Source: Synergistales bacterium (lineage in GTDB: Bacteria > Synergistota > Synergistia > Synergistales > Aminithiophilaceae). Taken from it: a stretch of DNA of 58,464 nucleotides. Location: assembly GCA_018433595.1 (NCBI GenBank), contig JAHDQY010000042.1, positions 1 to 58,464 of the forward strand, in the 5' to 3' direction. This document shows positions 34,390-43,479 of this stretch, piece by piece. The translations under genes were made by a program, and so were the position numbers. Position 1 is the first letter of the stretch; every line of letters starts with the position of its first letter. The notes beneath the pieces were generated by a model. The model searched no databases. It had not been told where the DNA came from and saw nothing but the letters and a program-made list of their open reading frames with translations.

Positions 34390-37300
34390 ATGGCCAACCG
34401 CGTCACCAACAGCATGATGCACAATCTCTTCCTCGGCGACATGCATACGAACCTTCAGCGCCTTCTCGACCAGCAGCGCCAGATCACGACGGGCAAGAAA
34501 TTCAGCGCCCCTTCGGACAACCCTGTCGACGTCGTCCGCCAGGTGGCCCTGGAGACGACCCTGCGGGAAAACGTCCAGTACCGGCGCAATATGGACGACG
34601 CTCTCACCTGGCTGAAAAACAGCGAGACGGCCCTGAACCAGATTACCGACGTCACCCAGCGGATCCGCGAACTGGTCATCAAGGCCGGCAACGGCTCTTA
34701 CAAGGCCGACACTGACATGGCTGCCATCGCCCGGGAAGTGGAGGAACTCAAAGAGGAGCTCCGCAACACGGCCAACTACTCCGTCGAGGGCCGCTACCTC
34801 CTGGCCGGCCTTGCCACAGGCAAGCCCCCCTTCATCCTCGGTACCGACGGTCAGGTCGCCTATGTCGGCAACGACGGCAAGGTGCAGTACGAGATGGAGC
34901 GGGGCGTCGTCGGAAACGTCTCCCTCAACGGGCGGGAGGTCTTTCCCGTCGTCCACCGGGCCTACAGCATCACCAGCGTCGAAGTTCCCTCGGGCTTCAC
35001 CTGGCAGGGTCGGGACGAGATCATCCAGATCCGCGTCGGCGACCGCACCGTCAAGGTCCGCATTCCCGAACGGGGTTGGACCGATAACGACTTTTCGACC
35101 GTCACCGATGGCGCTGCTTGCAACCCCGATTACAACTGGTTCCGCGACCCGGGCGAGATGGATGGCTACAGCCTCGACGACATCGCCGGACTCATCAGCG
35201 ACTCCCTCGAAATGGGTGACGTCGGGCGCCTCGTCACCGTCGAAGTTCTCAAGGACGAAGCCGCCGGAACTCAGCGGCTCCAGATCCGCAGCCACACCGG
35301 CGAGCCCGTATCTCTCACTACCTGGCAGGAGACGGACCCCCAGGCCATGAACCAGATGATCGAAGTCGGCGCCATCGACGACTCGGTACCGGGTTTCTCT
35401 CTGGCCGACGCCGGAACCCTGACTTTTATCGTCGGCGAGGAGGGTAAACCCGTCACCGTCGACCTCGCCGCAGGAAGCAGCCTCGAAGCCATCCGGGCCA
35501 AGATCGACCTTGTCGACGGCCTCAACGCCCGCATCGAAGGGGCCGGCACGGCCTCGGCCCGGCTCCTCGTCATCGCCGAAACGGCGGGCGAGCCGATCTC
35601 CCTCAGCGCCGCCGAGGGGGCCACGGAAATCTTCCCGACCAGCGCCGCCTCGGAACCGATCCACAAGGCCTACGACCTGAGTCACATCGACCTCATGTCC
35701 CGCCTCGGCATGGGGACCTCGGTTCAGTCCGTCGAGTTCGCCTCGGGCTCCGACGTCGCCACGGGCCTGGGTGCGGATAACGCTATTCACTGGTACCTGG
35801 AAAGCGGTGGGAAAAAGGCCGAGCTTCTCATCAACTCCGGCGCCCCCCTCACCCTCGATCAGCTGGCCAACCAGCTTCGCGCCGTTGCCGGCGAATGGCT
35901 CGACGTGGTCGTCCAGACCGACGCAGGAGACACCGGCTCCCCCTCCGCCGGCGATGACGCGGAAGGGCCGACCCAGCGCCTGGTCCTTCGCGCCCGCGAC
36001 GGCGGCGCCGTCAACGTCGTCGATCTTTCGCCGGATAAGGGCGTCAACGGCACTCTTGCCCAGCGGATGGGACTTTCGACGGCCCTTCAGGGCACCTCGG
36101 GCGGCGTCTTCCCCGTCGGCGACGACCTCGATCCCCGCATGCCCGGCTACATGACCGTCACCGTCGGAGAGAAGCAGTACACCGTCAGTCTCTTCCCGGA
36201 AGACGTCCGCGTCGATCCCTCCGACCCCGCCTCGGCCATCGACGTCGCCAAGGTCGCCCGGCAGATCCAGAAACAGGTGGGGAAGGGGGCCGACGGCAAC
36301 TACCTTGTCCAGTACAAAGAGACCACCACCGGCGTCTCCTTCTACGCCTCCACCGGCGAGCCGCTGCGCTTCGTCGACCGCCCCTTCGGCGACCCCGCCT
36401 TCAGCGACTTCAGCGCCGGCGTCGCCCGCTCCCTGGGCATCAGCGCCGGCATCGCGACGACCGTCGATGAGGACCTTGCCGTCGACGCGGGCAGCTCCGG
36501 CTCCATCCGCATCGAATCGAGCGGCCGGGCCATCGACATCCCCGTTGCCGAAGGCGACACCCTCAAAGAGATCGCCGGCAAGATCAGAAAATATGCCGGC
36601 ACCTGGCTTGATGTCGCTTATGTCGACCCCGATCTGAGCGCTTCTCCGAGCCAGGTCTCCCTTACGCTGGCAGCCAAGGACGGCTCGCCCCTGACGATCT
36701 ACGACGATACGCCCGCCCAGGCCGGCGGCGCCAACGCCGCTGAAGCCTTCGGCGTCAGCACCGTCGTCCGGGGTCCCGATCTCTCGTCGGTGACGGTCGA
36801 CCTCTCGACGAACCATACCATGACCTTCACCGTCGCCGGCTACGAACACACCATCGACCTCCGCCAGCTCGATCTCGACGGCAACAGCCAGCTCAACGCG
36901 ACCGAACTGGCCAAACTGCCCGGTCTCATCAACTCTCGCTTCCAGGGCCAGGACATCGACGCCCGCGTCGCCGCCGACGGCAGTCTCATCCTCTCGTCGC
37001 CCAGAGGCTATGATTTCACCGTCCAGTGTGACGCCGCAGGACTTGTCTTCGACCCCGCCACGACGGGGAAAAGCCCCGAAGTCAGCGCCCAGGCGGCCAA
37101 CAGTCCCTACGGCCAGACGGTGACCGTCCGCAGCGGCCCCGACAAGAAGGACACCGACTTCTTCGGGCTCCTCGACCAGATCTCCGACGCCATGTGCAGC
37201 GAAGACAGGGAGGGACTCTCTCACAGTCTCCTCGGCGAGGTCGATGGCTTCGTCGACAACCTCCTCCGCAGCCGCACTCAGGTCGGTGCCCTCACTCGCC

Positions 37301-37488
37301 GCTACGAGACGAGCCAGGCCCGCCTCGTGACGAATCACACCAACACCACCGATCTCTACAGCAAGATCGCCGACACCGACCTGGCCGAGGCTTCGGCCAA
37401 CCTCATGATGGCTCAGGCCGTCTATCAGGCCAGCCTTGCCGTCATCGCACGTATCGTCCAGCCGACGCTGGTCGATTTCCTCCGTTGA
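34390..37488 (+). CDS. flgL: Flagellar hook-associated protein 3, giant FlgL
   Basis: FlgL is 1032 aa, over three times E. coli FlgL (317 aa). Residues 1-150 are a normal FlgL/flagellin N-terminal coil (LQRLLDQQRQITTGKKFSAPSDNP) and the last 100 residues are the matching C-terminal coil ending VQPTLVDFLR. Between them lie about six degenerate modules (residues 209-309, 341-405, 464-546, 586-663, 704-773, 809-878), each a beta strand pair, a helix and an LxLxxxxGxPL-type end, like flagellin IN motifs. Module 6 holds an EF-hand-like loop at residues 828-839. It sits between flgK and fliW. Confidence 0.9.
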   Translation: MANRVTNSMMHNLFLGDMHTNLQRLLDQQRQITTGKKFSAPSDNPVDVVRQVALETTLRENVQYRRNMDDALTWLKNSETALNQITDVTQRIRELVIKAGNGSYKADTDMAAIAREVEELKEELRNTANYSVEGRYLLAGLATGKPPFILGTDGQVAYVGNDGKVQYEMERGVVGNVSLNGREVFPVVHRAYSITSVEVPSGFTWQGRDEIIQIRVGDRTVKVRIPERGWTDNDFSTVTDGAACNPDYNWFRDPGEMDGYSLDDIAGLISDSLEMGDVGRLVTVEVLKDEAAGTQRLQIRSHTGEPVSLTTWQETDPQAMNQMIEVGAIDDSVPGFSLADAGTLTFIVGEEGKPVTVDLAAGSSLEAIRAKIDLVDGLNARIEGAGTASARLLVIAETAGEPISLSAAEGATEIFPTSAASEPIHKAYDLSHIDLMSRLGMGTSVQSVEFASGSDVATGLGADNAIHWYLESGGKKAELLINSGAPLTLDQLANQLRAVAGEWLDVVVQTDAGDTGSPSAGDDAEGPTQRLVLRARDGGAVNVVDLSPDKGVNGTLAQRMGLSTALQGTSGGVFPVGDDLDPRMPGYMTVTVGEKQYTVSLFPEDVRVDPSDPASAIDVAKVARQIQKQVGKGADGNYLVQYKETTTGVSFYASTGEPLRFVDRPFGDPAFSDFSAGVARSLGISAGIATTVDEDLAVDAGSSGSIRIESSGRAIDIPVAEGDTLKEIAGKIRKYAGTWLDVAYVDPDLSASPSQVSLTLAAKDGSPLTIYDDTPAQAGGANAAEAFGVSTVVRGPDLSSVTVDLSTNHTMTFTVAGYEHTIDLRQLDLDGNSQLNATELAKLPGLINSRFQGQDIDARVAADGSLILSSPRGYDFTVQCDAAGLVFDPATTGKSPEVSAQAANSPYGQTVTVRSGPDKKDTDFFGLLDQISDAMCSEDREGLSHSLLGEVDGFVDNLLRSRTQVGALTRRYETSQARLVTNHTNTTDLYSKIADTDLAEASANLMMAQAVYQASLAVIARIVQPTLVDFLR
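35014..37023 (+). repeat. Six degenerate IN-like modules within flgL
   Basis: Read at protein level, the modules share an opening strand (TVxVGxxxxTV), a helix (SLEAIRAKI, TLDQLANQL, VAKVARQI, TLKEIAGKI) and a closing strand with a G-x-P/A-L/V turn (HTGEPVSL, TAGEPISL, DGGAVNVV, STGEPLRF, DGSPLTIY). Nucleotide identity between modules is low, so this is an old repeat array. Module borders are approximate. Confidence 0.6.
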
Positions 37489-37503
37489 CCGAGGTGATGT
37501 GAG

Positions 37504-37974
37504 TTGCAGAGCTTCAAGACCGCCCGATTCGGCGATCTCCGCTACGGCGAGGACGATATCCTGCGCTTTCCCAGGGGCATCCCCGGTTTCGAGGCCCACA
37601 CCCGCTGGGTCCTGGCGGGCGAGGACGATCACCCCGTCAAATGGCTCCAGAGTCTCGACGACGGAGAGGTGGCCCTACCCGTCACGGCGCCGGGGCTCTT
37701 TTTCCCCGACTACCATGTCAACCTCCCCAAGGGGGAGCTTGATGTTCTCGAACTCGACGACGAAGCAGACATGGCTCTCCTCGTCGTCGTCGCCGTCCCC
37801 GACGGCGACCCCTTGAGGGCAACGATCAACCTGAGGGCTCCCATCGTCGTCAACGGCAGGAAACGCCTGGCCCGGCAGGTCATCTCCCTTGACGAACAGT
37901 ACGAGGTGAGGCATCTCCTCTTCGCACGGGAGCAAAAAGAGGCTGCCGCCGGCCCTCTGGCCGAGGAGAAGTAG
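37504..37974 (+). CDS. fliW: Flagellar assembly factor FliW
   Basis: FliW is 156 aa from a TTG start after GAGGTGA. It has the family core ILRFPRGIPGFE, then NLRAPIVVNGRKRLARQVI near residues 112-131. FliW binds newly made flagellin or CsrA, releasing CsrA from flagellin mRNA when flagellin is low. It lies one base before csrA, the standard FliW-CsrA pair. Confidence 0.94.
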   Translation: MQSFKTARFGDLRYGEDDILRFPRGIPGFEAHTRWVLAGEDDHPVKWLQSLDDGEVALPVTAPGLFFPDYHVNLPKGELDVLELDDEADMALLVVVAVPDGDPLRATINLRAPIVVNGRKRLARQVISLDEQYEVRHLLFAREQKEAAAGPLAEEK

Positions 37975-37975
37975 C

Positions 37976-38236
37976 GTGCTGGTCCTTGCCCGCAAAGCCG
38001 GAGAAAAAATCCTCATCGGCTCCGATATCGAGGTCGAGGTCCTGGAGGTCCGCGGAGATGCCGTCAAGCTCGGCATCAATGCCCCTCGTGAGGTGCCGGT
38101 CTGGCGGGGCGAGCTGCTCCTTGCCGTGGCCGACGCCAACCGGGAGGCCCTCCGTCCGGCTGCCCTTCCCCTCGGGGAGGTCGAACGCCTCTTCGAAAAA
38201 CTGGCCGAAGAAAAGAAGAAGGAGGAAGGCCGTTGA
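37976..38236 (+). CDS. csrA: Translational regulator CsrA
   Basis: CsrA is 86 aa, starting MLVLARKAGEKILIG, with the RNA-binding arginine region PREVPVWRGE. The C-terminal tail (about residues 60-86, rich in E and K) is longer than in E. coli CsrA (61 aa). Such extensions are typical where FliW is the antagonist. The GTG start follows fliW by one base. Its expected target is the flagellin leader about 2.8 kb downstream. Confidence 0.94.
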   Translation: MLVLARKAGEKILIGSDIEVEVLEVRGDAVKLGINAPREVPVWRGELLLAVADANREALRPAALPLGEVERLFEKLAEEKKKEEGR

Positions 38237-40956
38237 AAGAGACGCCCCAGCTTTTGGCAAGCAACATGGAAATCCTCCGCCGAATCCAGCCCGGCCTGGC
38301 ACGGCGTCTTAAGGAGCGCATCGACGCCGTCGAAAGCCTCCCCGAGCCTGTCATCAAAGAGACGCCCAAGGGCCGCTGGATCTCGGGACTCACGGAAAAG
38401 CCCTTCTTTGAACCCGCCCAGGAGAAGACGACGAAAAAGCGCAAGGGCTCGGCCTTTATCGTTTTCGGCGTCGGCTCGCCACCTTACCTTTTCCAGGTCT
38501 TCCGCTCCCTCTCCCGGGAGGCCCTGGCCGTCATCGTCGTCGAGCCCGACCTCGATCTCCTGCTGAGGACTTTGAGCCTTACCTCCGTCTACCGCGCCCT
38601 CCCTCAGGGGTGCCGCCTCACCTTCATCGCCGAAGACGATCGCGCCCTCATCGACGAAGCTCTGGCACACAACGTCGTCCCCCTGGGCATCTTCCCCTTT
38701 GCCCGGGCCGAGACGATCGTCCATCGGGGTCTCGCCGAATCCCGGGGCGACATGGCCCTCTTCGAGGGAGTGAAACGGGAAATCCTCTACCGACTCAGCC
38801 AACTGGGCAATTCGCCGGAGGATACCCTTCTCGGCGTGCGTCACGGTGCCCTCAACGTCCTTCCCATTCTCAGAAGCCCTTCCCTGGACAAGCTGAAGGA
38901 AATGGTCGGCGGTCGTCCTCTCGTCAGCGTCGCCTCGGGCCCCTCGCTGGAAAAGAACGTCCACCTCCTCAAGGGGATGGAAGACCGCTGCGTCATCGTC
39001 GCCTGCGACACCGTCCTGCTCCCGCTGCTGAGACGGGGCATCCGGCCTCACGTCGTGACGACCATCGAACGGCCCCTCAAGACCTACGAGACCTGGCTTG
39101 TCCCCGTCCTCAGAGAGTTTCCCGAGGAGTGCAGAAACATCCTCCTTCTCTCCCAGTCCGTCAGCTACCCCGCCACGGCGGGACGCTGGCCGGGGCCCAA
39201 GATCGTCATCGGCAAGCTCGATAGCCCCGCCGATCGCTGGCTTGCCGTGGAGGTCCTGGGCAAGGCGGTCTTCCTCTCGGGCATGTCTGTCGCCCACATG
39301 GGGTTGACCCTGGGATTCGCCCTCGAATCCCAGGCCATCGCGCTTATCGGCCAGGACCTCGCCTACGAGGGGGAAGCCACCCATGTCGGCGGTGCCGTGA
39401 CCGACGACATCAGCCAAAAGGAGCGTTCCTACGCCAGGACCACCGTTCCCGGCTCGCTGACGGAGACGGTTGAAACGCACCACATGTGGCACTACTTCCT
39501 CCAAATCTTCGAGCGCTTCATCAGCTGCTATGCCAAAGAGGGGCAGGTCCACGACTGCACCGAAGGAGGAGCCCGCATCGAGGGGGCCGTCACTGAGCCT
39601 TTTCGGGTCTTTCTGGACCGCGAGACGAAGGATCCGGTGTCTCCGGCCTGGGACCCGGAGGCCCTCAGGCCCCTTGCGTTCACAGGAGAAATGTCAGAGG
39701 CCCTTGCCGTCCGCCTCGAAGAGGCCTTCCGTGCACTCGACGGCTGCGACGAAAGCCTCGATGAAATGGCGAAACTCGTCGAGCGCGCCGTCTCTCCGGC
39801 TCTCACTCCGGCCCGTCGCCGGGATCTGGCCTTTCGGGTCGCTGAACTCCTTGACGATATCCACGGCCGCAACGAAGTGCTTGCCTTCATCGGCCAGAGC
39901 TACACCTATCTGGCCGGGGCCTCCCTGGCCGAGACGCGTTTCATGGAGACCGTCGAGCAGGTCCGCTCCTGGGGCGATCTCCATTGCGAAATCATCGACT
40001 CCCACCGGGCCAACGTCGCCTTCCTGCGCCAGTGGCTCCGCTACGTGGAGCGCCTCGCCTCGCCGGAACTTCGGGAAGACCTTCTCCTGCTCGAAAGGAT
40101 CAAAGGCTCTGATGAAGCCCAGGAAAAGATCACTCGGCTTCGCTCAGCCATCGATCAGGAAAAAGGTTTCGATCCCCTCGGCCGGGAAGCACTTCTTTTC
40201 TCGGAACTTCTCTGCCGCTTTGACCCGGCCGAGCCGGGGTGGAGCAACGAGGCACGCTGGATCGCCGCCCGCTTCTTCCTCCTCCAGGGGCGGGCTTTCG
40301 ACGGCTCCCGCCTCATGAGGCGGGTCTACGAGGAGCTTGAGGGTCAGGAGCTCCCCCGGGAAGCGATCGACGCCTTCTTCCTCGACTGGGCCGAGATTGA
40401 GGCCTCTCACGACCTTTGCGAGGAGCCCCGCTACCAGACGGCCCTCACGCTGCTTGAAAACGTTCAAGCCGAAGGGAAGAGCAGAGAGGCCGTCGAGACG
40501 CTTCGCAGCAAGGTCCTCCGCTTGCAGCGGGAGTACTTCCGCCGCCATTCCCTCTTCGGCACCTCGCAAGACCTGAAGCTTCGTCTGCTCCTGAAGCGCA
40601 ACGGAGCCGAAGAGGCCCTGAGCGCGAAGGACCTTCCCCGGGCTCTACTCCTCATCGAATCGATGATCGACGAAGGCCTGGAAGCCTTCCCCGGAACCGT
40701 CCTGCCTCACCTGGACTGGCTGGCCAAAACGGCCCTCGACTGCCGCGAGGCCGCCGACCCCGCCATCGTCGGCACCTCAAGGGAGATCCTCCGCCGTCTC
40801 TGGCGGGAACAGGCCCGCCTCGCCGAGGCCGGTTTCGCCTGGCCCGCCCAAATCGCCGACTATCTTCGCGAGGAGGGGCTACAGGTCGTGCTGGAAACGG
40901 CCGAAAACAGAAAAGAGCAGTCGTCCGAGGAGGTGAGGCCTCGCCAGGGTGCTTGA
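38233..40956 (+). CDS. maf: Motility-associated factor glycosyltransferase (Maf, MptE-like)
   Basis: The protein is 907 aa and belongs to the Maf/DUF115 family, with the MptE-like core around residues 215-400 (GRPLVSVASGPSLEKN, VIVACDTVLLPLLRRGIRPH, ALIGQDLAY). Maf proteins transfer nonulosonic acids such as pseudaminic acid to flagellin. This one is followed by flagellin and a Pse pathway. The roughly 450 residues after the core are mostly helical and longer than in most Maf proteins. The TTG start overlaps the csrA stop and has AAGGAGG upstream. Confidence 0.87.
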   Translation: MKETPQLLASNMEILRRIQPGLARRLKERIDAVESLPEPVIKETPKGRWISGLTEKPFFEPAQEKTTKKRKGSAFIVFGVGSPPYLFQVFRSLSREALAVIVVEPDLDLLLRTLSLTSVYRALPQGCRLTFIAEDDRALIDEALAHNVVPLGIFPFARAETIVHRGLAESRGDMALFEGVKREILYRLSQLGNSPEDTLLGVRHGALNVLPILRSPSLDKLKEMVGGRPLVSVASGPSLEKNVHLLKGMEDRCVIVACDTVLLPLLRRGIRPHVVTTIERPLKTYETWLVPVLREFPEECRNILLLSQSVSYPATAGRWPGPKIVIGKLDSPADRWLAVEVLGKAVFLSGMSVAHMGLTLGFALESQAIALIGQDLAYEGEATHVGGAVTDDISQKERSYARTTVPGSLTETVETHHMWHYFLQIFERFISCYAKEGQVHDCTEGGARIEGAVTEPFRVFLDRETKDPVSPAWDPEALRPLAFTGEMSEALAVRLEEAFRALDGCDESLDEMAKLVERAVSPALTPARRRDLAFRVAELLDDIHGRNEVLAFIGQSYTYLAGASLAETRFMETVEQVRSWGDLHCEIIDSHRANVAFLRQWLRYVERLASPELREDLLLLERIKGSDEAQEKITRLRSAIDQEKGFDPLGREALLFSELLCRFDPAEPGWSNEARWIAARFFLLQGRAFDGSRLMRRVYEELEGQELPREAIDAFFLDWAEIEASHDLCEEPRYQTALTLLENVQAEGKSREAVETLRSKVLRLQREYFRRHSLFGTSQDLKLRLLLKRNGAEEALSAKDLPRALLLIESMIDEGLEAFPGTVLPHLDWLAKTALDCREAADPAIVGTSREILRRLWREQARLAEAGFAWPAQIADYLREEGLQVVLETAENRKEQSSEEVRPRQGA
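40880..40907 (+). promoter_or_regulatory. Candidate sigma28 promoter for flagellin inside maf
   Basis: TACA (40880-40883, one mismatch to TAAA, within CTACAG) and GCCGAAAA (40900-40907, one mismatch to GCCGATAA) are 16 bases apart, the same spacing as the flgM promoter. A start near 40915 would give a leader of about 130 bases before flagellin. Confidence 0.45.
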
Positions 40957-40989
40957 TCCGTTCAGTAACGCCGCGTCCTTCCCATTTTT

Positions 40990-41034
40990 GGAAGAAGGGC
41001 GGCAGGGACGCCGCCCCTATCGACACAAGGAGGT
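40990..41034 (+). promoter_or_regulatory. Flagellin leader with predicted CsrA sites
   Basis: A 7-bp stem GGGCGGC (40997-41003) / GCCGCCC (41010-41016) presents a 6-base loop AGGGAC that contains GGA at 41006-41008. The ribosome binding site AAGGAGG (41027-41033) carries a second GGA at 41029. A further GGA occurs at 40990. Two GGA sites 23 bases apart, one in a loop and one in the Shine-Dalgarno, match known CsrA target design. Confidence 0.6.
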
Positions 41035-41042
41035 AAGATATC

Positions 41043-43397
41043 ATGCGCGTGTACCATAACGTACCGGCCCTTTTCGCCTACAACTCCGTAAGCGCCACCA
41101 ACAACTCCCTGCAGAAGTCGATCCAGAAGCTCTCTACGGGGCTCCGGATCAACTCCGCCGCCGACGACGCCGCTGGCCTTGCCATCTCCGAGAAGATGCG
41201 CGCCCAGGTCCGCGGCCTCGACCAGGCCACGAACAACGCCCAGGACGGCATCTCCATGATCCAGACCGCCGAGGGCGCCCTCAACGAGACCCACTCCATC
41301 CTCCAGCGCATGCGCGAGCTCTCCGTCCAGTCGGCCAACGACACCCTCACCAGCCAGGACCGGGGCTACATCCAGCTCGAGGTGGACCAGCTCAAGGAAG
41401 AGATCTCCCGCATCGCCACGACGACCCAGTTCAACAAAAAGAAGCTTCTCGATGGCAGCGCCGCCGTTCTCTGGTCTTCCGACAGGCTCGAGACGAAGGC
41501 CCTCATCCGCGGCGCCCTCCGTCAGATCGACCAGTTCGGCCAGAAGTCGGCCGCCGAGGGCAACTACAAGATCAGCGTCATCGCCGATCCCGGCCAGGCC
41601 GAAATCCAGAAGAGCGACATCTTCAAGATCAAGCACGAGAATGTCATCATGGACGTCACCAAGAACGAGGCCAAGGGTGTCCAGGCCATCCGCGTCGACA
41701 ACCTCCCCGCCGGTACCTACAACATCACCAGCGTCTCCGGGGCGGCTGCTGCGGCGGTTTTTGAAGTGGTCCAGCAGTTCGGCACGACTGCGGCTCTGAC
41801 TCTCGGTACCGCCTCGACGGATGGCGTGGCCGGAGCTTCCATCTACCTGGAAGTCATCGCTCCCCCCAGCACCGGCACGAATACCGTCACTTTCAGGGTC
41901 ATCGCCAACCTGCTCCTGACCGACGGCAAGGTGGTGACCAGGGAAAACAGCAACCTCGTCGTCGGAACCGCTGCAGTCGGCCTCAGCTCCCTGGGGCTCA
42001 ACTCCGGCAACACGATCAGGCTTTCCGCCGCCGGCGCCGCTGCCAACTACGCCATCGGCAACAAGGTCGTTCTCCAGCACGTGAGCGTCGGCGCTACGAC
42101 GACCGCGTGGGGTGCGACCGCCGCCGCGAACGTCCATGTCCAGATCTCCGGAACGACCAACCCCGACTGGCCCGGCCATTGGGGCGCTGCGGCCGGACAG
42201 AATCTGGGGGACAGGACGTTCTCCCTTAACGCCGCCGCCGTGGCCGAGAACGACGTCCATTTCCGCAACTTCTACCTCAACACGGCCAACGGCACCCTCT
42301 ATGAGTCGGACCTCGTCCTCCAGCTCAACAGCAAGTTCACCAACACCAGTGCCGTCCTTGCCGGATTCGAGGCCGCCTATGTCGGCCAGGTGGCCAAGGG
42401 CGACGTCCAGCTCCGCGACCTCGAGAAGTTCTGGGATGCCAACGGCCGCTTCATGATCGAAGATTCCCAGGTGCTCACTCTTACCCAGGGCAACGGCAAG
42501 CAGACCCGGGTCACCCTCAATTCCACCGACACCCTGCGGGACGTCGAGTTCAAGCTCAACAACGCCATCGCCTTCGAACTCGGCCAGGCCAAGTACCTCG
42601 ACAGCCATACCGACCGCTTCGTCGACTTCATCGAGGAGGAGACGCCCAACTCTCCCGAATCGGTCGAAGGCACCTTCGTCATCCGCTCGGCTGTCGCCGG
42701 CAAGGCCGGGACGTTGAACTTCGCCGGCGACGAAGACGTCATCAAGGCCCTGAGCCTCAACGTCATCCAGGATTCGACGGAGAGCCAGTACCGCGTCAGC
42801 GTCACCGACGCCCACGATGGAAGCACCGTCGCCTCCAACGTGAAGGTGACGGGCAACATGCTCTACGGCATCGTCCACGCCAACGTCGACGTCGAGTTCG
42901 ACGCCATGGCCAACGTCAAGCTCGAGTGGTCCGATAGCGCCAAGAGCTTCCGCCTCTCCCGCGACGCGGACAACATCTACGAGACGGTCGTTCACCTCGC
43001 TGACAACACCACCGTCTTCCAGATCGGAGCCAACGAGAAGGAAGACATGGGCATCGATATCGGCGACATGGGCGCCAAGGCCCTCGGCGTCAGCAACGTC
43101 CTCGTCACCGACCGCGAGTCGGCGGCCCGCTCCATCACCGTCATCGACAACGCCATCGACCGCGTCTCCAGCCAGCGCGCCAAGCTCGGCGCCTACCAGA
43201 ACCGGTTGGAGCACACCATCAACAACCTCACCGTGGCCAGCACCAACCTCACTGCCGCCGAGAGCCGCATCCGCGATCTCGACATGGCCAAGGAAATGAT
43301 GAACTTCACCAAGCTCAACATTCTCATGCAGGCCGGTAACGCCATGCTGGGCCAGGCCAATCAGCTGCCCCAGAATGTCCTGCAGCTCCTCCGCTAA
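41043..43397 (+). CDS. fliC: Flagellin, long form
   Basis: The protein is 784 aa. The conserved N-terminal D0/D1 region (about 1-145) has [30 protein letters not shown] in part, and the C-terminal region (about 685-784) ends [17 protein letters not shown]. The long middle is variable and surface exposed, with one IN-like segment near residues 475-570. Asn/Ser/Thr-rich loops there could carry nonulosonic acid. It is the only flagellin in the window. Its leader has a predicted CsrA-binding hairpin. Confidence 0.95.
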   Translation: MRVYHNVPALFAYNSVSATNNSLQKSIQKLSTGLRINSAADDAAGLAISEKMRAQVRGLDQATNNAQDGISMIQTAEGALNETHSILQRMRELSVQSANDTLTSQDRGYIQLEVDQLKEEISRIATTTQFNKKKLLDGSAAVLWSSDRLETKALIRGALRQIDQFGQKSAAEGNYKISVIADPGQAEIQKSDIFKIKHENVIMDVTKNEAKGVQAIRVDNLPAGTYNITSVSGAAAAAVFEVVQQFGTTAALTLGTASTDGVAGASIYLEVIAPPSTGTNTVTFRVIANLLLTDGKVVTRENSNLVVGTAAVGLSSLGLNSGNTIRLSAAGAAANYAIGNKVVLQHVSVGATTTAWGATAAANVHVQISGTTNPDWPGHWGAAAGQNLGDRTFSLNAAAVAENDVHFRNFYLNTANGTLYESDLVLQLNSKFTNTSAVLAGFEAAYVGQVAKGDVQLRDLEKFWDANGRFMIEDSQVLTLTQGNGKQTRVTLNSTDTLRDVEFKLNNAIAFELGQAKYLDSHTDRFVDFIEEETPNSPESVEGTFVIRSAVAGKAGTLNFAGDEDVIKALSLNVIQDSTESQYRVSVTDAHDGSTVASNVKVTGNMLYGIVHANVDVEFDAMANVKLEWSDSAKSFRLSRDADNIYETVVHLADNTTVFQIGANEKEDMGIDIGDMGAKALGVSNVLVTDRESAARSITVIDNAIDRVSSQRAKLGAYQNRLEHTINNLTVASTNLTAAESRIRDLDMAKEMMNFTKLNILMQAGNAMLGQANQLPQNVLQLLR

Positions 43398-43413
43398 CGC
43401 CTGGTGACTGTTT

Positions 43414-43445
43414 GAAGGGAGAGGGGCAAGCCCCTCTCCCTTCTC
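43414..43445 (+). terminator. Terminator after flagellin
   Basis: GAAGGGAGAGGGGC (43414-43427) and GCCCCTCTCCCTTC (43430-43443) are perfect complements with two bases between, so the top pairs must open. Only a short T content follows. It probably ends most flagellin transcripts. Confidence 0.7.
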
Positions 43446-43479
43446 GTGACCCTCGCGTTTAAGGGAGGAGGCGAGAGTT

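Noticed and set aside
33802-37632. 1276-codon antisense frame opposite flgL
   Set aside because: It mirrors the complete FlgL reading frame, has no recognisable domains and is low-complexity (Asp/Gly/Val-rich), as expected from reversed biased codons.
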